Below, piece by piece: positions 47,723-58,799 of a DNA stretch of 64,000 nucleotides. Both the position numbers and the translations under genes were made by a program. The notes below the pieces were generated by a model. The model saw only the letters and a list, made by a program, of their open reading frames with translations. It ran no database searches and was not told the DNA's origin. The DNA lies in assembly GCA_037039685.1 (NCBI GenBank), contig JAWNGF010000001.1, forward strand, positions 6,386,001-6,450,000. Direction: 5' to 3'. This DNA comes from Ceratobasidium sp. AG-K. Taxonomy: Eukaryota > Basidiomycota > Agaricomycetes > Cantharellales > Ceratobasidiaceae. Each line of letters starts with the position of its first letter. Positions within the stretch are counted from its first letter, which is position 1.

Positions 47723-50700
47723 TCAGCGCCAATAAGGGCTAGACGGACGAGTCGACGGTCTACTATCGAAATAAGCTGAGCGAGGTCCCCTGCCGAACCC
47801 AGGATTGGGCGTCGAGGCGCCGCTGGCAGACATGCGAATCGTACCCGGCCCAAAGTACGAGGGGAGTGTGCTAAACCCGCTCGGGGTACCAGGTCGCGAG
47901 TTCCACCGGGAGTCTTGTCTAGACAGTCTTTCTTCGCTGTATCGGTTGAGGATTCGCACGATATCGCCGGTGAGGTAGTCGAGCTCCTTGACTTCCTTGG
48001 CCGAAAGCGGTGTCCCTTGCCTCCCAACCTCCTCGTCCGTCCCCGAAACTCGCTCGTCCCTCAAGCGGAAACGCGACCGATAGTCTTTATCTCGGGAACT
48101 CATCTTGCCGCAGATACCGTCAAAGACGCGCAACATACAGGCCTCCATCATGGATTTCAGTCGTTGGACGTCGTCCAAGGCATCCATGTTGCCGGTGATG
48201 GGCAGCCAGTTATCGCACTCGAGCCCTTTATGTGTGACGACGAGGTTGTAGGCGCCAAAGAGCATATATGTCATGGGATCGAGTCGAGTGCAGTTCCGCA
48301 AAAAGACCTGTCCATTCTGGGCGGCGTTTCGAGTCTTCTCGGCGAACGCGAATATCTCTCGCTCTCCCATTTCTAAGAGGTCCTTGTGCTGATCCACCGC
48401 TTGTCGTTTACGATGATTGACACTGCCCGGATGAATAAATGCCGTCTAAAAACCCCTGTCAGCTATGTTTCAGTACAACAGTGACCGACCAACAAACCTT
48501 GTCTTGCGCAGTGCGATACATCTTTTCCTTGTGGCGAATCGCAAAGTTTGGCTGGCACGCAATAGCAATAAGCGCAGCCAACAGGGGCTTCGAGTCCCCA
48601 TGCTCGTCGAGCTCCGGAGGGACAACCATATCCCGTGTAGTGCGGTAGGTCGATGAACTCCCTCCAGCAGAGATCTCCAAGACACCCGCATGATACAAGC
48701 TCTGCAAGAGGTGTCCCTTGATACGCTGAATGTTCAGCAACCCAGGCTTGCTAAGGAAGTTTTCGGAACAGAATCGATTGGCTGATACATATTCGCCGCG
48801 TTCTTGCATTGCCCACCAGGCGTTGTACGCTTTTAGCGTGGCGAGGGCATCGGACCTAAAGTCGTTGGACGACCAGCGCTCCTTGGCCGCGTTGGCTTCT
48901 TGCTTTAAGGCTATAGGAGCCATGAATGGATCCCGGTTTGTGAGGATCGCCGCGAGTGTTAGTGCTTGGTCAAGGCACTTGAAGAAGCTCCCATAGAGTA
49001 CAAGGCGCCCGACGGCCACCTCGACGGGAAGCTGTAAAAGCACACGGCCCAACGATGTCAGGTTCTTCTTATCGTCGAGGGCGCCGACCATCGTGAGCGA
49101 CCTCATCGCCGACGCGACGCGTTCCGCCTCTGGGGGCTCAATCGTCTCGGCAAGAACCTCCTCAACTTCCATGCCGGGAAAGTTGATGGCTTTGACATGC
49201 ATAACGACATTCGTCAGGTCCGTACGCTTCATTTCGACCAACTGGTAGGGTTCGAGAGTTGCCAGTCGCGCATTTGAGATGATTCCGTAGTATTCTCCGG
49301 ATCTGTGACGACCCGCTCGGCCTGCTCGCTGATTCAAATTGGATGAGCCGACCCAAGCAGAGACTAGAGATGACATATGGCGGGCAGGATCATATCGTTT
49401 TTCCTTGACGCGAGCGGTGTCCACGACGTAAACGACATCCGGGATCGTAATCGAGGTTTCGGCGATATTAGTAGCAAGGATAATCCGCCGTACACCGGCT
49501 TTTGGGGGCTCGAAAACAGCCTGCTGTTCGGCTACGGGGACGGTGGAGTGGAGGAGGTGAATTGAAAACTGGGTACGATCAGTAAAATCGACCCCGAGCA
49601 GCGATTGACGGCGGTCGTCAAAGACCTTTTGAAGAGCCATCATCTCGTCCCATCCCGGCAAGAATACCAAGACATGGCCGTCATCCGACTTTTTAAGGAC
49701 GTGCGCAATCGTCAATGCAACAAGCGGATAAGGGATATCGAAATCCTTCTGTAATATCTGCGACGGGTCCGGATGAACTCCTGGACGATAGTGAGGGTTG
49801 CCAGTGACAGCTGCTAGGGCATGAGGTCCGATCTCCCCTTCGGTGTACTCGACGACGGACTTGTCTCTCCACACCCATTCAGACTCGCGCATCTGGATTG
49901 TAGAAAGTTGCTTGATGATATCGTCCATGTAGTACTTGGAGACGGGGAACGACCGGCCAGGGATGTCCGCAACGGGGGCAGGAACGCCATCCTCTGAGGC
50001 AAAATAGGTTTGGAACAAGGTGGGGTCGATTGTGGCACTCATAAGGACGATCTTCAGGGGCTTTTGTCGAGCGCGTCGGTCGGCCAGTAGTCGCTTCAAC
50101 ACGACGAGGAGTAAGTCGGTATCGACATCACGCTCGTGCACCTCATCGACGAGGACATGCGTCACGTCGTCCAAGCTATGGCTACCACCATGACGCTTCC
50201 CTTCAGCCTGCTCGAGGAGTGCCGACTGCATCCGTTTGAGGAAAATGCCAGTTGTACAAAAAGTAACGTTTCCGTGTTCTTGAGGAAGCTTGGCCTCAAA
50301 TCGTACTTGATAACCGATGGATTCTCCAATGGGTTCACCCCGTTCTTTGGCGACACGCTCTGCAACGCTGATCGCTGCAATACGACGAGGCTGGGTGCAT
50401 ACAATGTTACATCTGCTGCCCTTTCCGCGCTCGATCATCTGGTCGAGGAGTAGTTGAGGCACTTGAGTGGTCTTTCCCGATCCAGTCGCCGCCATGCAAA
50501 TCGTGACATCATTTCGCTCGATGGTTTCCAAGAGGTCATTGGCACGAGTAAAGACAGGAAGGCTCTTGCGAGTACTGCGCATACGCTCCATCCGGGGATC
50601 GGTTTCGTAGGCCTCGCGAGCTTCGCGCATTCTCGTTGACTTGGCCTCATGGTAACGTTCGGTTGGTCCCTCTTGTCCAGGCCGAGGAGGCCTGTAAATA

Positions 50701-52076
50701 CCAGTCCGACTTGACTGCTCGTTGGCTGCTTCCGTTGTATCTTGTGAGGGTCGCGAGGACGGACGGTTGGCGTAAAGCGCGCTGCCCTTGATATCCTGGC
50801 ATAGGCTACGAATTTCATCGTCGAGGTCATCCGACATCGTAAAATGAACCTTGGTTGCCATCCCTGGGTCCACGTCTCCGCCATGCTTGGCAAGGTGCTC
50901 TTTGAACTTGGACCACAGTTTGTCGTCACATTGGTCCAGATAAACAGTTACGTCGTGTAGCAATTGTTCTTGGCTTCTTTCTTGGTAGGCGCATAACCCA
51001 GACCAATGCGACTCCCACCAACGGTCATAGTAGCGTCCCAGTTGGTACGAGATCCACCTTCGGACTTCTCGTAGGTAATTTCGGGAGGGTCGTAATGGAA
51101 TTCTTTGCAATAGAAGTCCATGAATTGACGAGCGAGTTCGAATGTAACGGGTGTCCCATCGCGTAGTTTCGGACCATTCGGCACTGGCACATTTGGTGCA
51201 GTATTGGAGGACTTGGCCTTCTCGAGCTATTAAAACAATAAGTTGATGAAAAGGGGGCCGTGTAGAGTCACAAACCAATCCTAGTCGATGCAGTTGTAGC
51301 ATGGCAGACAAAGCAGCGAGCTTCTCGGCTTCTTTCTTGTTGGGGCCATCCCCTACGCCAATGACACGCTGATTGTCATCAGCTAAGACAGTACAACTGA
51401 GAAATAGCCGGTTTAGAACTCGAGTGTCTGAGAGCGCGAGTATCACGTACCGAGATACCCGTTTCCCCTCAACTATACCCTCGGTCGCCTCGTAGACTGG
51501 TTGTTTGCCATAATGAAGCGAATAATAATTACTGACAGTGGATTTGGGGTTCTCCAGCCAACGGTCCTTGACTGGGGGCGAGTTACTATCTATTTCTGTG
51601 TTCTTGATGTGCCCCTCGTCGCGAATCGGGCCGTCAAGCTCCGGGAAAAGGGGGCGCGTTTATCGACGCTGGCGCGATTCCGGCCTCTGGTGGAAGAACG
51701 TCCGCTACGACCGAATCGCTCGGAGCCCCTGGAAACTCTACCAGGCCCTTGAAGCATCGCCTCTATGACTCGGGAAGGAACCGCGATCCATTCGGATTGG
51801 TGATTGTCTTCTAGCAGAAAAGTGGGCAACAGGCTGGCCGAAGGTGGGAGATGTGGGACGCGACTCGAATGATTCGGAACGACGAAGGCGCTTAGAGGAT
51901 GTGGTGTCAAGATTTGCGTCCGTAGAAGTACTGAAATGTGATCCTCCTTCTGGCCCGGATTTGTTGATCTGCCTCTTTGGAGGACGGTATGGTGGCTTGG
52001 AAGCTGCAGTCTGTGTCATGTGGCGCCTATAAGTAGCTGCAAGTCGTCCGCAACCATGAATGAGGCGGAACGACAT
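47723..52076 (-). CDS. DExH-box RNA helicase (DHX29/36/57 group)
   Basis: Superfamily 2 helicase of the DEAH/RHA type, acting on structured RNA. The N-terminus holds a dsRNA-binding-like segment (ADDNQRVIGVGDGPNKKEAEKLAAL). Motif I is AATGSGKTTQVPQLL, motif II is DEVHERD (Val in place of the usual Ala or Ile), motif III SATID and motif VI QRAGRAGR. HA2 and OB domains follow, and the end is Ser/Arg-rich (RPSSPYWR). The large exon 48459 to about 50955 is followed upstream by small exons. Start could be 52076 (MSFRLIHGCGRLAATYRRHM, leader-like, maybe mitochondrial) or 52019. Single-base gaps at 50951-50957 and 51593-51595 interrupt the frame, and a third change of frame is needed near 51735-51760. 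Confidence 0.88.
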
Positions 52077-52550
52077 GCGAGGTAGATACACACCAGAGAG
52101 CTGGTCGATATTAGCTTGTGTACATTCAATAATTTCACTTGGTACTTACGCGCAAAGGGCCCGCACAGACGCCTGCCCATTGATAGCACAGCACCACCGA
52201 TCAACATACAGACATATCGGAGAAATGCCCATACTTACAAGGTGCAAAGTTCTCTGTGATCTTGCGTCAAATTGCTCCAAAATTTGGACACGGTATTCCG
52301 GGAATGGATAGTAGTGCAACCAACCAGTGTTCAAAACTAGTGTTGGGATCCCAGCCGTTACCCAGAAGCTTAAGATTGACTACGCCACGACTTCGAGGAG
52401 GCCACACACCGACACCAAAGATGACGGTGGAGACCAAAAGCAGCGACGAAAGCGCCGAGGCTAGTTACGTTACTGCCTACCGCCACCTCGGCAATTTGAT
52501 CGAAAACTTGCGTAAAATAGTGATTGAGCTTTATATCAATTCGCATACAG
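52077..52550. other. Intergenic, helicase promoter and DPH7 3' region
   Basis: No conserved coding sequence in these 474 bp. The helicase promoter and the 3' untranslated region of DPH7 should lie here; further 5' exons of the helicase cannot be excluded. Confidence 0.4.
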
Positions 52551-54028
52551 TTATACGTGTTTATTGTGTTGTGTAGACCACAAGCAAAGCGTATGGTCGT
52601 AAAACGAGCAGCTCGCTACCATAGACCTGGAGGTCTGACTATCCGACGATCCATGCCGCCAATCCACCCCATAAGCCAATGAAGCATGAGCATCAAACCG
52701 ACTTGATACCACGGGAGAGCCGAGCTCAGAACCATGTGAGCTTTGCTCGAACGGGCACTTGACTACCTTGAACCCGTCATGCATACATGCAACTAACAGA
52801 TCCTCCTTGTTGGAGCTCGACGGGTGCCACTTTACTCGCCAAGCCCCCCCTCCTACGTCAACCTGCGTCAAAGTCGTAGTCATTTTTCGACTATCAAATA
52901 TTCTGACAGTGTTGTCATAACTAAAGGGCTGTCAACATAGGGTGTGTATGGAATTACGTGAGACCCACCTGCCAACTGCCACTATATTCTCGATGAAAGG
53001 ATGGTTCTGTATGCACGTTATCCCCGCGTCAAAGCTAAGGTCCTAGTCGGCAAGGGGCTACAGCACGAATAGTGAGCCTTACCGTTTGTTTGTGAAGGTA
53101 GCGGTATCATAGGATGCACGTGTGTCCCATCCTTTCAGCTTGCAGTCATCCCCACCTATCAATTTTTTACTGTCAATTTAAGACTCATGCACGAACGCGT
53201 AGACATACCCGAATAAATGACATTTGGGGTCCAGTAGTTCCACGCAGCCACCCATGGCTCGTAATCGTGGGCATGCCAAGTTAGATCGAGGTCAAATCGG
53301 CTCTCGTTGGATTTTAGGGTAGAAATCGATCCATCCGATTTAGACACAACGAGTTCACCGTTTCTGCATAGCGTATGGGTGACTTTCCGTAGGGAGGCGC
53401 GCGGAACCAATGTCATACCCACTGGATAAACGGTTGTTCCAATCAATCGAGAGACAAAGCACTTGCGGCTCGGCAATCTGAATCGACTGGATGCTGGACA
53501 ACGTTTTCTGGTGCTTGCTTTGAGATCGTCACGAATACAGTGCGCATATAGTCTACGCACCTTCTGTTGGTCCCACTCGTGCAGTTGAAGTCGGCCAACA
53601 GATTCCGCCATTGCCAGCATAGGGTTGGCAGAAGACTGGTCATAAGACCTATGGCGGAACAACTTATTCAAGTCAAACATACGTATATACGGATTGCTTA
53701 CCACTTTAGATCTAAGATTGCGGCAGTTTCGATACGCTGGACCTCCTTCCTACTCATTGATCAGTGGCATTCCTTTGACGGTGAGATTTACATACAGTGT
53801 TTGAGTATCCTCATCAAGCTCGTATACCAAACACCTCCCATTCCTTTCCTGGGGTGTGTTGCTCTCGGTCTTGTCATCATTTTCACCATCCTCGCGCTTC
53901 ACAAGATTGTACGTCCCACAAACAAGGATTCGACTGGATTCTTCCCGGGGACAAAATTCTACCGAATCCGCCGGTAGCTCAGTATCGAGCGAGTATATGG
54001 TTCTTTCGCTCGACTCGGAGCTCAACAT
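52551..54028 (-). CDS. dph7: Diphthine methyltransferase, WD40 protein (DPH7/WDR85)
   Basis: DPH7 removes a methyl ester from the diphthine intermediate on eEF2 during diphthamide synthesis. About eight short exons code for a WD40 propeller. Recognisable blades include ADSVEFCPREESSRILVCGTY at the N-terminus, CLSIDWNNRLSSGNGELVVSKSDG, HAHDYEPWVAAWNYW with GGDDCKLKGWDTR (the family signature), NHPFIENIVAVGSYDNTVRIFDSR and GGGAWRVKWHP. The frame is open throughout once the introns are removed. The start at 54028 is 114 bp from the start of the epimerase on the other strand. Length is about 370 residues, usual for the family. Confidence 0.88.
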
Positions 54029-54066
54029 GGCGAGTGGCAGTGGATGCGTGGGAGACAACAACTGAT

Positions 54067-54072
54067 CACGTG
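54067..54072. promoter_or_regulatory. CACGTG element in the dph7/epimerase divergent promoter
   Basis: The palindrome TCACGTG lies within the 114 bp between two divergent start codons. It is a candidate bHLH site that could serve both genes. Confidence 0.35.
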
Positions 54073-54142
54073 TAATGGCACCACACTCAAAAGGAAGATG
54101 TCATAACGATCAGCGATCTTTCGAGCACAACGACTGTCCGCC

Positions 54143-55430
54143 ATGCCCTACACTAAAGACGACAAGAAAGTCACTCTGACCACTGCTGCAGTGAGTATAA
54201 GCACGTCATGTTGTGGAGATGAGTTTAAAATATGCATCCCAGGGATCGAGCGTTGAGATCTTGCTCTACGGCGCGACTGTTTTGTCCTGGAAGGCAGCTC
54301 CATCTGGCAGCTCTGCACCTCCTACCGAACGATTATTTGTATCCAAAAAGGCTATCCTTGACGGGAGGCAAGTGCTCCACCCAGAGCTCTACAACTGTGC
54401 AAACTGATTTGATAATTCTTACCATCTAGCAAGCCTGTAAGTATATGACGCAAATGACGTTCAATTGGACGCATTTAATGAGATTTTACACAGGTGCGAG
54501 GTGGTATCCCCATTGCCTTCCCGTTCTTCGGGCCTCCAAGCAAACCCGAACACTCAAAGATGGGTCAGCACGGGTTTGCTCGGAGTACCGTTTGGAAGTG
54601 GGATAGTGTTGTATTGGACACCGATACCAGCGTCTCCGTCAGACTCGGTACGGTAATTGTCAGAAGAAGTGATTTGCATTCTAACCAATTCTTAGTCCTT
54701 GAACCTACGCCCGAGATCAAGGAGGTTTTCCCTAACCCGTTCCATCTGGCCTATGTTGTGACTCTGACTCCTCACCAACTCTCTACCGATCTTCACGTCA
54801 AGAACACGGGCAGCGAACCTCTCACATATCAAGCACTGCTCCATACTTACTTCGAGGCCGATGCTGCGACTGCCACAGTTAGTCCATTGAAGGGCCTGAC
54901 GTATATCGACAAGACCAAGAACTACGCCGAGACGGTCGAGACCAGGGTATGTAACTCGGTCCATCAACTCAGTTTATCGCCTAAGCCCAGTATAGGATGC
55001 CGTAGCTGTCAAGGACTACACGGACGCGGTCTACAAGAACGCCAGTGGCACATACGTTGGCAAGTGGAACGGTGGTGGTGTCGAGGTAAAGGCCATCGGG
55101 TTTAAAGGTGAGTATTCGCCGAAGACTGGAGTACCATCAGTGGCTAAAACGATGTTCGCGATCAGACGTAGTTGTGTGGAACCCTCAGGCAGAAGCCGGT
55201 AGTAAGATTGCTGACTTGCACGATGGCGCATGGTAAGTCCGCCCGCCCAACCAGTGCATAAATGCTAAACACTCCCCAACAGGAACAACTATGTCTGCAT
55301 CGAGGTACGTCTCGCACTTGCGCCGCTATCATATAACTAACGACCGTTATAGCCCGGCACCGCATCCTATTGGGAGACTCTCGCGCCCAACGCGAGCTGG
55401 GTTGGCGGCCAAACATTGAGCGCTCTTTAG
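54143..55430 (+). CDS. Glucose-6-phosphate 1-epimerase
   Basis: The enzyme interconverts alpha and beta anomers of glucose-6-phosphate, like yeast YMR099C. The aldose-epimerase fold shows LLYGATVLSWKA, DGSKPVRGGIPIAFPFFGPP (phosphate-binding Arg), MGQHGFAR with an active-site His, TYQALLHTYFE with the second His, and YVCIEPG with the catalytic Glu. The product ends GGQTLSAL. Nine exons, about 300 residues. The codons for SKP are built from a GC-AG intron (54368-54429), a 7-nt exon (54430-54436) and a second intron (54437-54493). The frame is intact. Confidence 0.92.
54368..54429 (+). other. GC-AG intron in the G6P epimerase gene
   Basis: The junction GACGGGAG|GCAAGTGC ... CATCTAG|CAAGCCT is a perfect GCAAGT donor. 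The join gives the conserved DGSKP; reading through meets stops. Confidence 0.85.
54430..54436 (+). other. 7-nt microexon in the G6P epimerase gene
   Basis: The seven bases CAAGCCT lie between the acceptor of a GC-AG intron and a consensus GTAAGT donor. They supply the last base of Ser plus Lys-Pro in DGSKPVRGG, a motif shared with yeast YMR099C. Confidence 0.82.
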
Positions 55431-55778
55431 AACCCAAAGTCTCACAGCCCCCTCCTGTAATTTCAAATATGCAATATTGATGAAGTTCTTGAACTCGTGC
55501 TGCTAGGACTATGGCCATTGTGCAGGGGCTTGGTCAAGCCCGCTCCCCGCTCCTTCACCGACTTCAACCGTCATCCCGAGCTCGCTCAATGGCGCAGGAT
55601 GGCTTGTTCCGAACGCGCAGCCCCAGCTGTGGTCCAATGCTGGCTATGATCATTGTTGCGTTGGTGCGTACGAGCATTGGAAGTCATCCTGCGCGAGTGT
55701 ATAAATCACCGCCTGCGATGCCTCCGATGCTCACTACCAGTCGAACCATCTACTCTCACCGCCTTAAAGATTTCAGAC
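55431..55778 (+). promoter_or_regulatory. Promoter of the unknown gene at 55.8 kb
   Basis: A TATAAAT sequence at 55700-55706 lies 73 bp upstream of the next ATG. Nothing else was recognised in these 348 bp. Confidence 0.45.
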
Positions 55779-56790
55779 ATGTCTTACTTTCCTCCATCTG
55801 CCCTTACCAAGCGCCAGCCCGCCTCCCGCCACACTGGGGGCAAGGAGATGGAGTTTCAGCTTGATGTGAACCCAGACTACCACGAGCAGTCTGCAGAATC
55901 CAACAAGAAGCACAGGTCTACGCAACTGGAGTATCATACCAGGAACCCCCGGGTGAAGAACCCACAGGATTTGGAGAATATTGTCCCAGAATCCGAAAGG
56001 GAGGGATACAACGAAGACGGAATCTCTCGTAAACTTGCCTGGCTTGCAAAGAACGGATACACTGTCGTGAGTATATCATTAAAAAAAAATCCCTACTCAA
56101 ACTGAGACAAAAAAAAAATAGCATACATACGAAGAGATGCTCACCGCCCGGGTCCCAGCGCCTCAAGTCCCACGCAAAGAGCGGCGCAGACTCCTCATCG
56201 AACGGCGCAAAGTTATCTTCGAAAACCAGCGCTTTGAGCGCGAACAAGCGGCGGCAGCAGCCAAAGGGCCAGCAACAACCATGGTTCCGCGGAGCGAGAG
56301 CGCATACAAGCCGCCCAAGTACCGCCCCCCGCCTACGTCCCCATTCACCCGCACTCCGATCGATCGTCACCAGACGCAAACGCCTTCTCCGATGACGTAT
56401 TCGGGCTCCAGTCGTCATTCGTCCATGGCTCCCGAGTCTCCGGCTCCTCTGCCCCAAGGCTACGTCCATCCTCAGTTTGACGCATCACAGTGGATGGACG
56501 AGACATTTGGGTCTACCAGTTCTGCTTTCGCACCAGAGGCCGGACTGCCACCCGACCCGAGGACGATGATGGCCGAGGTCAACGAGTTGTTCACTCCCGA
56601 GGAACAAGCGGTGTATGGGTTCATCCCCTCAGGATACGAGCAGTTCGTAGGTGGGCAGCCTGACCCGTTCTGGCAAGAGGGGCTACCTCTTCAAGGCGGC
56701 CAGCCGCAGTACGGCGGAGGCATGGTTGTGCCCGAGTTTCCGAACTACCCTGGCGGTAGTTCGTACCACCCCTCGCAATACACGCGGTAG
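55779..56790 (+). CDS. Unknown basic/proline-rich protein
   Basis: The family is not recognised. Two exons (intron from about 56065 to 56121, flanked by two A-rich runs) give about 318 residues. The N-terminal third is highly charged (ALTKRQPASRHTGGKEMEFQ and SESEREG-like stretches), with the Arg/Lys-rich block PRKERRRLLIERRKVIFENQRFEREQ that may form a helix. The C-terminal half is Pro/Ser/Gly/Gln-rich and probably disordered, with ASQWMDETFG and LFTPEEQAVYGFIP as more ordered pieces. No signal peptide or membrane segment. The TATA box and clean splicing support a real gene. Confidence 0.65.
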
Positions 56791-56952
56791 CTAAATCAGT
56801 GCATCTAAAAATAGTCTCGTCGAATGTATACTTAGTACCATCTCTATCCCTATGTATTGAGAATATATTGTCTTCTGTTCAACGCACACCGTCAACTGAA
56901 GACGACAAGCATCTGGAGATTATACTGGAGAATACATAGGTGATACAAGGAG

Positions 56953-58676
56953 TCATAGCAGATATAACGAAAATGAGATAGATGAGCCCGGGAAGAAAAC
57001 CATATGCAAAACGAATGTGTGAGTAAAATGACCAAAAAAAAAAAAAAAAAAAAGGCAAGGGAAACGGATATAATCAATGTGTTGTGCGATCAACAGAAGC
57101 GGCTTGGCAGACTTGCTCGGACTGGGTTGAGGTGTAACTGCACGAGCAAGACTCCAAAAATCAGAATGAGAGTCGAAAGACGTGAGATCGGGTATCAAGT
57201 GTTCATCATATCCAGCCAGTCGCACCAATTCTAAGAATTGGGCGCGTGAGTCGGGGAAAACAAAGGTAGTGAGAATTCGTGAAACTATCAAGGTATCAGT
57301 ACACGCCCTAGCTACCATCGAAAAACTCACATTTGCGCGAAGGACAGGTAGCACAATATCCTTGGACGGTGCAGGCTCTCTGACGAGTGCAGTCCCGGGA
57401 GTGGTATCATGTGATGTTGGCGAGATGGGATCAAGCGCATGGCGAAGGTCCCAGTCGTCCACCCGTGACTTGCCTTCGTAACCCATACCTATCCTAGCCT
57501 CTCGGTGGCATGAACCAACAACGCGCGCTCCTCGAGCCCGAGCCAACGTTCCCAGACTTCAAGTCGCCTGCCGTCACTCCTGAAATCTCGTAACGCATCT
57601 CGTACACGATTCCAGTCTTGATCATCCCCACGCCAAATCCGGGTGTCTTCGTGGTCGGATAGTTCCGATTCAAAGGTGGAGGCAGTTGATTGGGAGATGG
57701 GGATGCCGGAGGACGAGGGGGTTATGGGTGTATTGCCGGATTCGGGTGAGGTCAAGTGGGGGGCAACGGTTGCTGGGCGCATCATTAATCGTACCCAACG
57801 TCGCCGTCGCACCCAACCTCCAGCATTGAAGGAGCCGATGGATGATCGCCAGCCCTTGGAGCGAAAGCACCAATTGTATTCATATCCGTCTTGCTGGACC
57901 TATGGCAGTGTGAGATATTTACGGCCGTAGAAGCCAACAGTGACATACCTCGCCGTCACCTCGCATATCGACCATCCAAAACTTGCTGCGCAAAGCCAGA
58001 AGCCTAAGTACAGGCACGGCATAACACAAGCCATGTTACGTACCTCACCCAACGCCAGGTGGGATCGGGAAGTTGGTAGTCAGCGAGAGCTGCTGGCGCG
58101 CGCAACGCTTCTCGCTGCCCTCGCCCATGGCTTGTGGGCTCGTTCGGAATTGTATATGGCGGTGGGCTGGTTAGAAAAGAATTAGCTTTACGTCAAGTCA
58201 CGTCAACACGGAAACCCTACTCGTTGGGGAGCAAAGACAATTTGGAGTAATACGGTATTGAGAAAATAGTGATCCTGTAAGGTCGTTAGCTACCGACTCG
58301 GTGTCCAAACGACAGACATACCCTCGCTGGTTCTCATACAATATAGCCCATTCATAAATATCCCTCGACTCGTCGTCCATCGATTGCCTCCTATCCTCGA
58401 CGTGGACATCCAACCCGCTCTCGTTGCGAATGACACAGTCTGGGTCAAGCTGGTCTTCAGCCATCTCCAAGTCAATCCCCTTTCTTCGCCTTGCTCTTCT
58501 CCTACCACCATGGCTAGCCTTGGACAGCGCACTGCTGACCGACAAACGGTGGGGCCGCAAACTCAGTCGACGCTTGTGTTTGGCCGCGAGGTGTTGCTGG
58601 GCCTCATCTGGAACAGGCTCGCGCGAGGCACTAGGAAGTGTGGGAAACGCCGTCGTCTCTTGTGGTCGCTGCGACA
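56953..58676 (-). CDS. Peroxin/dysferlin-domain protein (frame interrupted, 3' end uncertain)
   Basis: Fungal proteins of this group carry dysferlin/peroxin (DysF) domains and include the Pex23/Pex24-type peroxisome-membrane peroxins. The start MSQRPQETTAFPTLP is followed by a basic low-complexity segment. Then come the conserved IYEWAILYENQRG, ITIFSIPYYSKLSLLPNDPP, TWRWV, KFWMVDMRGDGEVQQDGYEYNW, CFRSKGWR and GGWVRRRRWVRLMMRP. A C-terminal piece has VFPDSRAQFLELVRLAG. The frame is broken by one base near 57490-57500 and again, less clearly, near 57300. The final frame runs through a 20-nt A/T tract (57034-57053), so the end given here is only a bound. It could be a damaged gene or sequence error. 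Confidence 0.6.
57034..57053. repeat. Poly(A) tract of 20 bases
   Basis: An uninterrupted run of 20 A on the plus strand, near the 3' end of the minus-strand peroxin-like gene. Confidence 0.95.
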
Positions 58677-58732
58677 TACGGGGAAGGGGTATACTGCAGT
58701 CGCGCGAGGAAGAGAGAAAGGATATATGTTTC

Positions 58733-58744
58733 CACGTGACGTCA
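58733..58744. promoter_or_regulatory. Overlapping CACGTG and TGACGTCA sites
   Basis: The twelve bases CACGTGACGTCA combine an E-box and a perfect CRE palindrome that share four letters. They lie in the 123-bp gap between the peroxin-like gene and the HscB gene, so one bHLH or bZIP site could affect both. Confidence 0.45.
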
Positions 58745-58799
58745 GAGAAACCACAGTGGCGCCAAATTCGGATCCAGCCAAAATGATAGCTCCACCACC

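Noticed and set aside
53443..53500. An apparent GATTGATT duplication that seemed to break DPH7 at the LSLD/LSID segment
   Set aside because: Reading the third frame with an intron starting GTGCGT upstream gives an uninterrupted CLSIDWNNRLSSG, so no duplication or frameshift is needed.
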